From assembly GCF_039545795.1 (NCBI RefSeq), contig NZ_CP154260.1, positions 4,221,001 to 4,285,000 on the forward strand: a stretch of DNA of 64,000 bases. The letters are read 5' to 3'. A program made the translations under genes and the position numbers. Every line of letters starts with the position of its first letter. The first letter of the stretch is position 1. Source of the DNA: Chitinophaga niabensis. GTDB taxonomy: Bacteria; Bacteroidota; Bacteroidia; Chitinophagales; Chitinophagaceae. Below, piece by piece: positions 62,782 through 64,000 of the stretch. The notes below the pieces were generated by a model. The model was not told where the DNA came from and searched no databases. It was given only the letters and a program-made list of their open reading frames with translations.

Positions 62782-62982
62782 ATGAAGAAGATAATTATCG
62801 CAGCTTCCCTTGTTGGAACAGCCGTAGCAGGTGCATTCTGGTTAATGAAGAATCGCAACCGTGCAGAGTCCGCACTCAATGATATTAAGGATGCGGCAAA
62901 GAACGCATATCGTAAAATGGATAAGCGCGCAAGAAAGGCTGGCCAAAGAGCTAACCATATGGTGCAAGAGCAAATGGCTTAA
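62782..62982 (+). CDS. Small YtxH-like membrane protein
   Basis: The 66-residue product has one N-terminal membrane segment (about 4-21, with A-G-A-F) and a basic amphipathic helix (28-66; A-L-N-D-I-K-D-A-A-K-N-A-Y-R-K-M-D-K-R-A-R-K-A-G). This layout resembles short YtxH-domain or stress-related proteins, where the helix lies along the membrane or binds nucleic acid or partners. The assignment is by layout only. It is a single gene followed by a 14-bp hairpin terminator. Confidence 0.7.
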   Translation: MKKIIIAASLVGTAVAGAFWLMKNRNRAESALNDIKDAAKNAYRKMDKRARKAGQRANHMVQEQMA

Positions 62983-63009
62983 AATTTTTCGCATCAGTCA
63001 ACATATACT

Positions 63010-63041
63010 AAGAGGGTGTATCACATTTGATACACCCTCTT
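63010..63041. terminator. Bidirectional terminator after the small YtxH-like gene
   Basis: Perfect 14-base arms (63010-63023 and 63028-63041) with a CATT loop, followed by TTCTTTTG on the plus strand. Confidence 0.82.
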
Positions 63042-63048
63042 TCTTTTG

Positions 63049-64000
63049 CTATTGTAACAACGTTGCCAGTTTTTCTTCCAGCTCCTTCCCTCTCAGGTTG
63101 CGCGCTACGATCTTTCCGTCCGGGCCGATCAATACGTTGGAAGGGATAGCCCTTACACCATATAACTTCGCCGGTGCACTGTCCCAGAATTTGAGGTCTG
63201 ATACCTGCGTCCAGGTGAGCTTATCATCTGCGATCGCTTTCACCCATTGCTCCTTCTGTTTGTCCAGCGACACGGCAAAAATATCAAAACCTTTTCCTTT
63301 GTACTTTTCGTATACTCTTACCAGGTTGGGGTTCTCCCTTCTGCAAGGGCCACACCATCCTGCCCAGAAATCCAGCAGCAGGTATTTACCTGAATAGCCG
63401 GAAAACTTCACAGGTTTGCCATCTGTATCTGCCAATGTAAATTCAGGCGCTACCTCACCGATGCCTACTTTACGCAAAGTGGGGGAAAGTTCCCTCAGCA
63501 CGTTCACATATTGTGTCTTTTGCAGGGAGGGGCTTAACAGCTTTACATTATTATCAATCTCATCCGGTGTTAAACGGTAAGAGTAATCGCGGTATAATAC
63601 ATAAGCTGCTACAATGGAAGATGGATTCGCCTTAATGAATTCATCCACCTTCACATTCCGGCTGTTCCTGTAGGTAGTGAACAGGTCCTGCGCATCAGAG
63701 CCTTTTACCACAGATCTGCTGTAGTAGGCAGCTGAATCCAGCTCCACTTCTATCTTCTTATCTTCTAAAAAGATGAATAAAGGACTGGCTGAAGGGTTCA
63801 GCGTAATGCCATACAGTTCAGGCAGTCTGGGTTTCTTGGTAAAATAAAATTTACCATCCGTGATGTTACTGGAATCTATGGTAAAGAACATTTTATTCGC
63901 AAAGCGTTGCAGATAAACCTTTCCTGTACTCACACCCTTTACAGTGCCCGTGACGGCAAAGTTCTGCGCGTTAGCAGATAAAGTGCCGGAGAGCAATACG
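63049..64000 (-). CDS. TlpA-like thiol-disulfide protein with DUF4369 domain (5' end outside window)
   Basis: The frame is open to the window edge; the first visible residues (V-L-L-S-G-T-L-S-A-N-A-Q) are the end of a signal peptide, so the true start is beyond base 64000. A DUF4369-like beta domain (first 100 residues after cleavage) is followed by a helical linker and a thioredoxin fold of the TlpA/AhpC-TSA type with the redox motif W-C-G-P-C-R in D-F-W-A-G-W-C-G-P-C, and the cis-proline loop A-I-P-S-N-V-L-I. Such periplasmic proteins reduce disulfides, often for cytochrome c maturation or general protection. Confidence in the family is high; the start is unknown. Confidence 0.9.
   Translation of the reverse strand, partial: VLLSGTLSANAQNFAVTGTVKGVSTGKVYLQRFANKMFFTIDSSNITDGKFYFTKKPRLPELYGITLNPSASPLFIFLEDKKIEVELDSAAYYSRSVVKGSDAQDLFTTYRNSRNVKVDEFIKANPSSIVAAYVLYRDYSYRLTPDEIDNNVKLLSPSLQKTQYVNVLRELSPTLRKVGIGEVAPEFTLADTDGKPVKFSGYSGKYLLLDFWAGWCGPCRRENPNLVRVYEKYKGKGFDIFAVSLDKQKEQWVKAIADDKLTWTQVSDLKFWDSAPAKLYGVRAIPSNVLIGPDGKIVARNLRGKELEEKLATLLQ

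Overview
The window looks like chromosomal DNA from a member of the Bacteroidota, most likely the Chitinophagaceae and probably Chitinophaga or a close relative. The case rests on two SusC/SusD pairs, an ECF sigma/FecR unit feeding a SusC that carries an STN domain, two secreted carbohydrate-active proteins ending in type IX secretion (T9SS) tails, an 803-residue CBM20-GH77 glucanotransferase, and many copies of the Bacteroidota -7 promoter element TAnnTTTG, often with TTTG 19-20 bp upstream. The genus is inferred from protein style; no rRNA or tRNA gene was seen.

Layout. 1-3084: end of a glycan-assembly operon (GT87-like, GT2, polysaccharide deacetylase) facing a secreted DUF6807 protein. 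3187-5594: a cytoplasmic caspase-fold (C25-like) peptidase candidate overlapping a small basic protein gene, then a small secreted protein. 5591-13350: carbohydrate and cell-wall turnover genes (dipeptide epimerase, malQ, GH5 cellulase-like enzyme, and a divergent jelly-roll protein sharing near-identical discoidin and T9SS modules with the GH5 protein). 13462-25181: SnoaL-like lipoprotein, M20 amidohydrolase, dnaK, OmpA-like and porin-like outer-membrane proteins, HAD phosphatase, argS, TPR protein, cdd, lepB. 25349-28264: a MerR-B12 regulator with CarH-type residues, an alpha/beta hydrolase, and an NtrC-like sigma-54 regulator whose DNA-binding domain lies in the -1 frame behind a run of nine A. 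28487-36272: cysE-cysM, pdhB, thiolase, dnaG, thyA-folA. 36859-50623: two SusC/SusD systems around a proline dehydrogenase; the second has its sigma factor, a full FecR and a second FecR-like protein without the sigma-binding region. 50672-64000: small conserved protein, Tat-exported TIM-barrel lipoprotein, recQ, VOC protein, hydrolase, DUF4920 protein, lipoprotein, a LytS/DUF4407/LytTR operon, aguB-aguA, and a truncated TlpA-like gene.

How genes work together. ThyA and FolA form the coupled dTMP/folate pair. CysE makes the O-acetylserine used by CysM. AguA and AguB convert agmatine to putrescine. The sigma/FecR/STN-SusC set forms a cell-surface signalling import system. The GH5 and jelly-roll proteins are probably surface-displayed on the same glycan. 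The strongest candidates for something new are the A9 frameshift in the sigma-54 regulator, the caspase-like peptidase with its small partner, the two 11-bp-period direct/inverted repeat arrays, the spare FecR, and the DUF4407 protein inside a two-component operon. No CRISPR array, insertion sequence or recognisable phage-defence island was seen.
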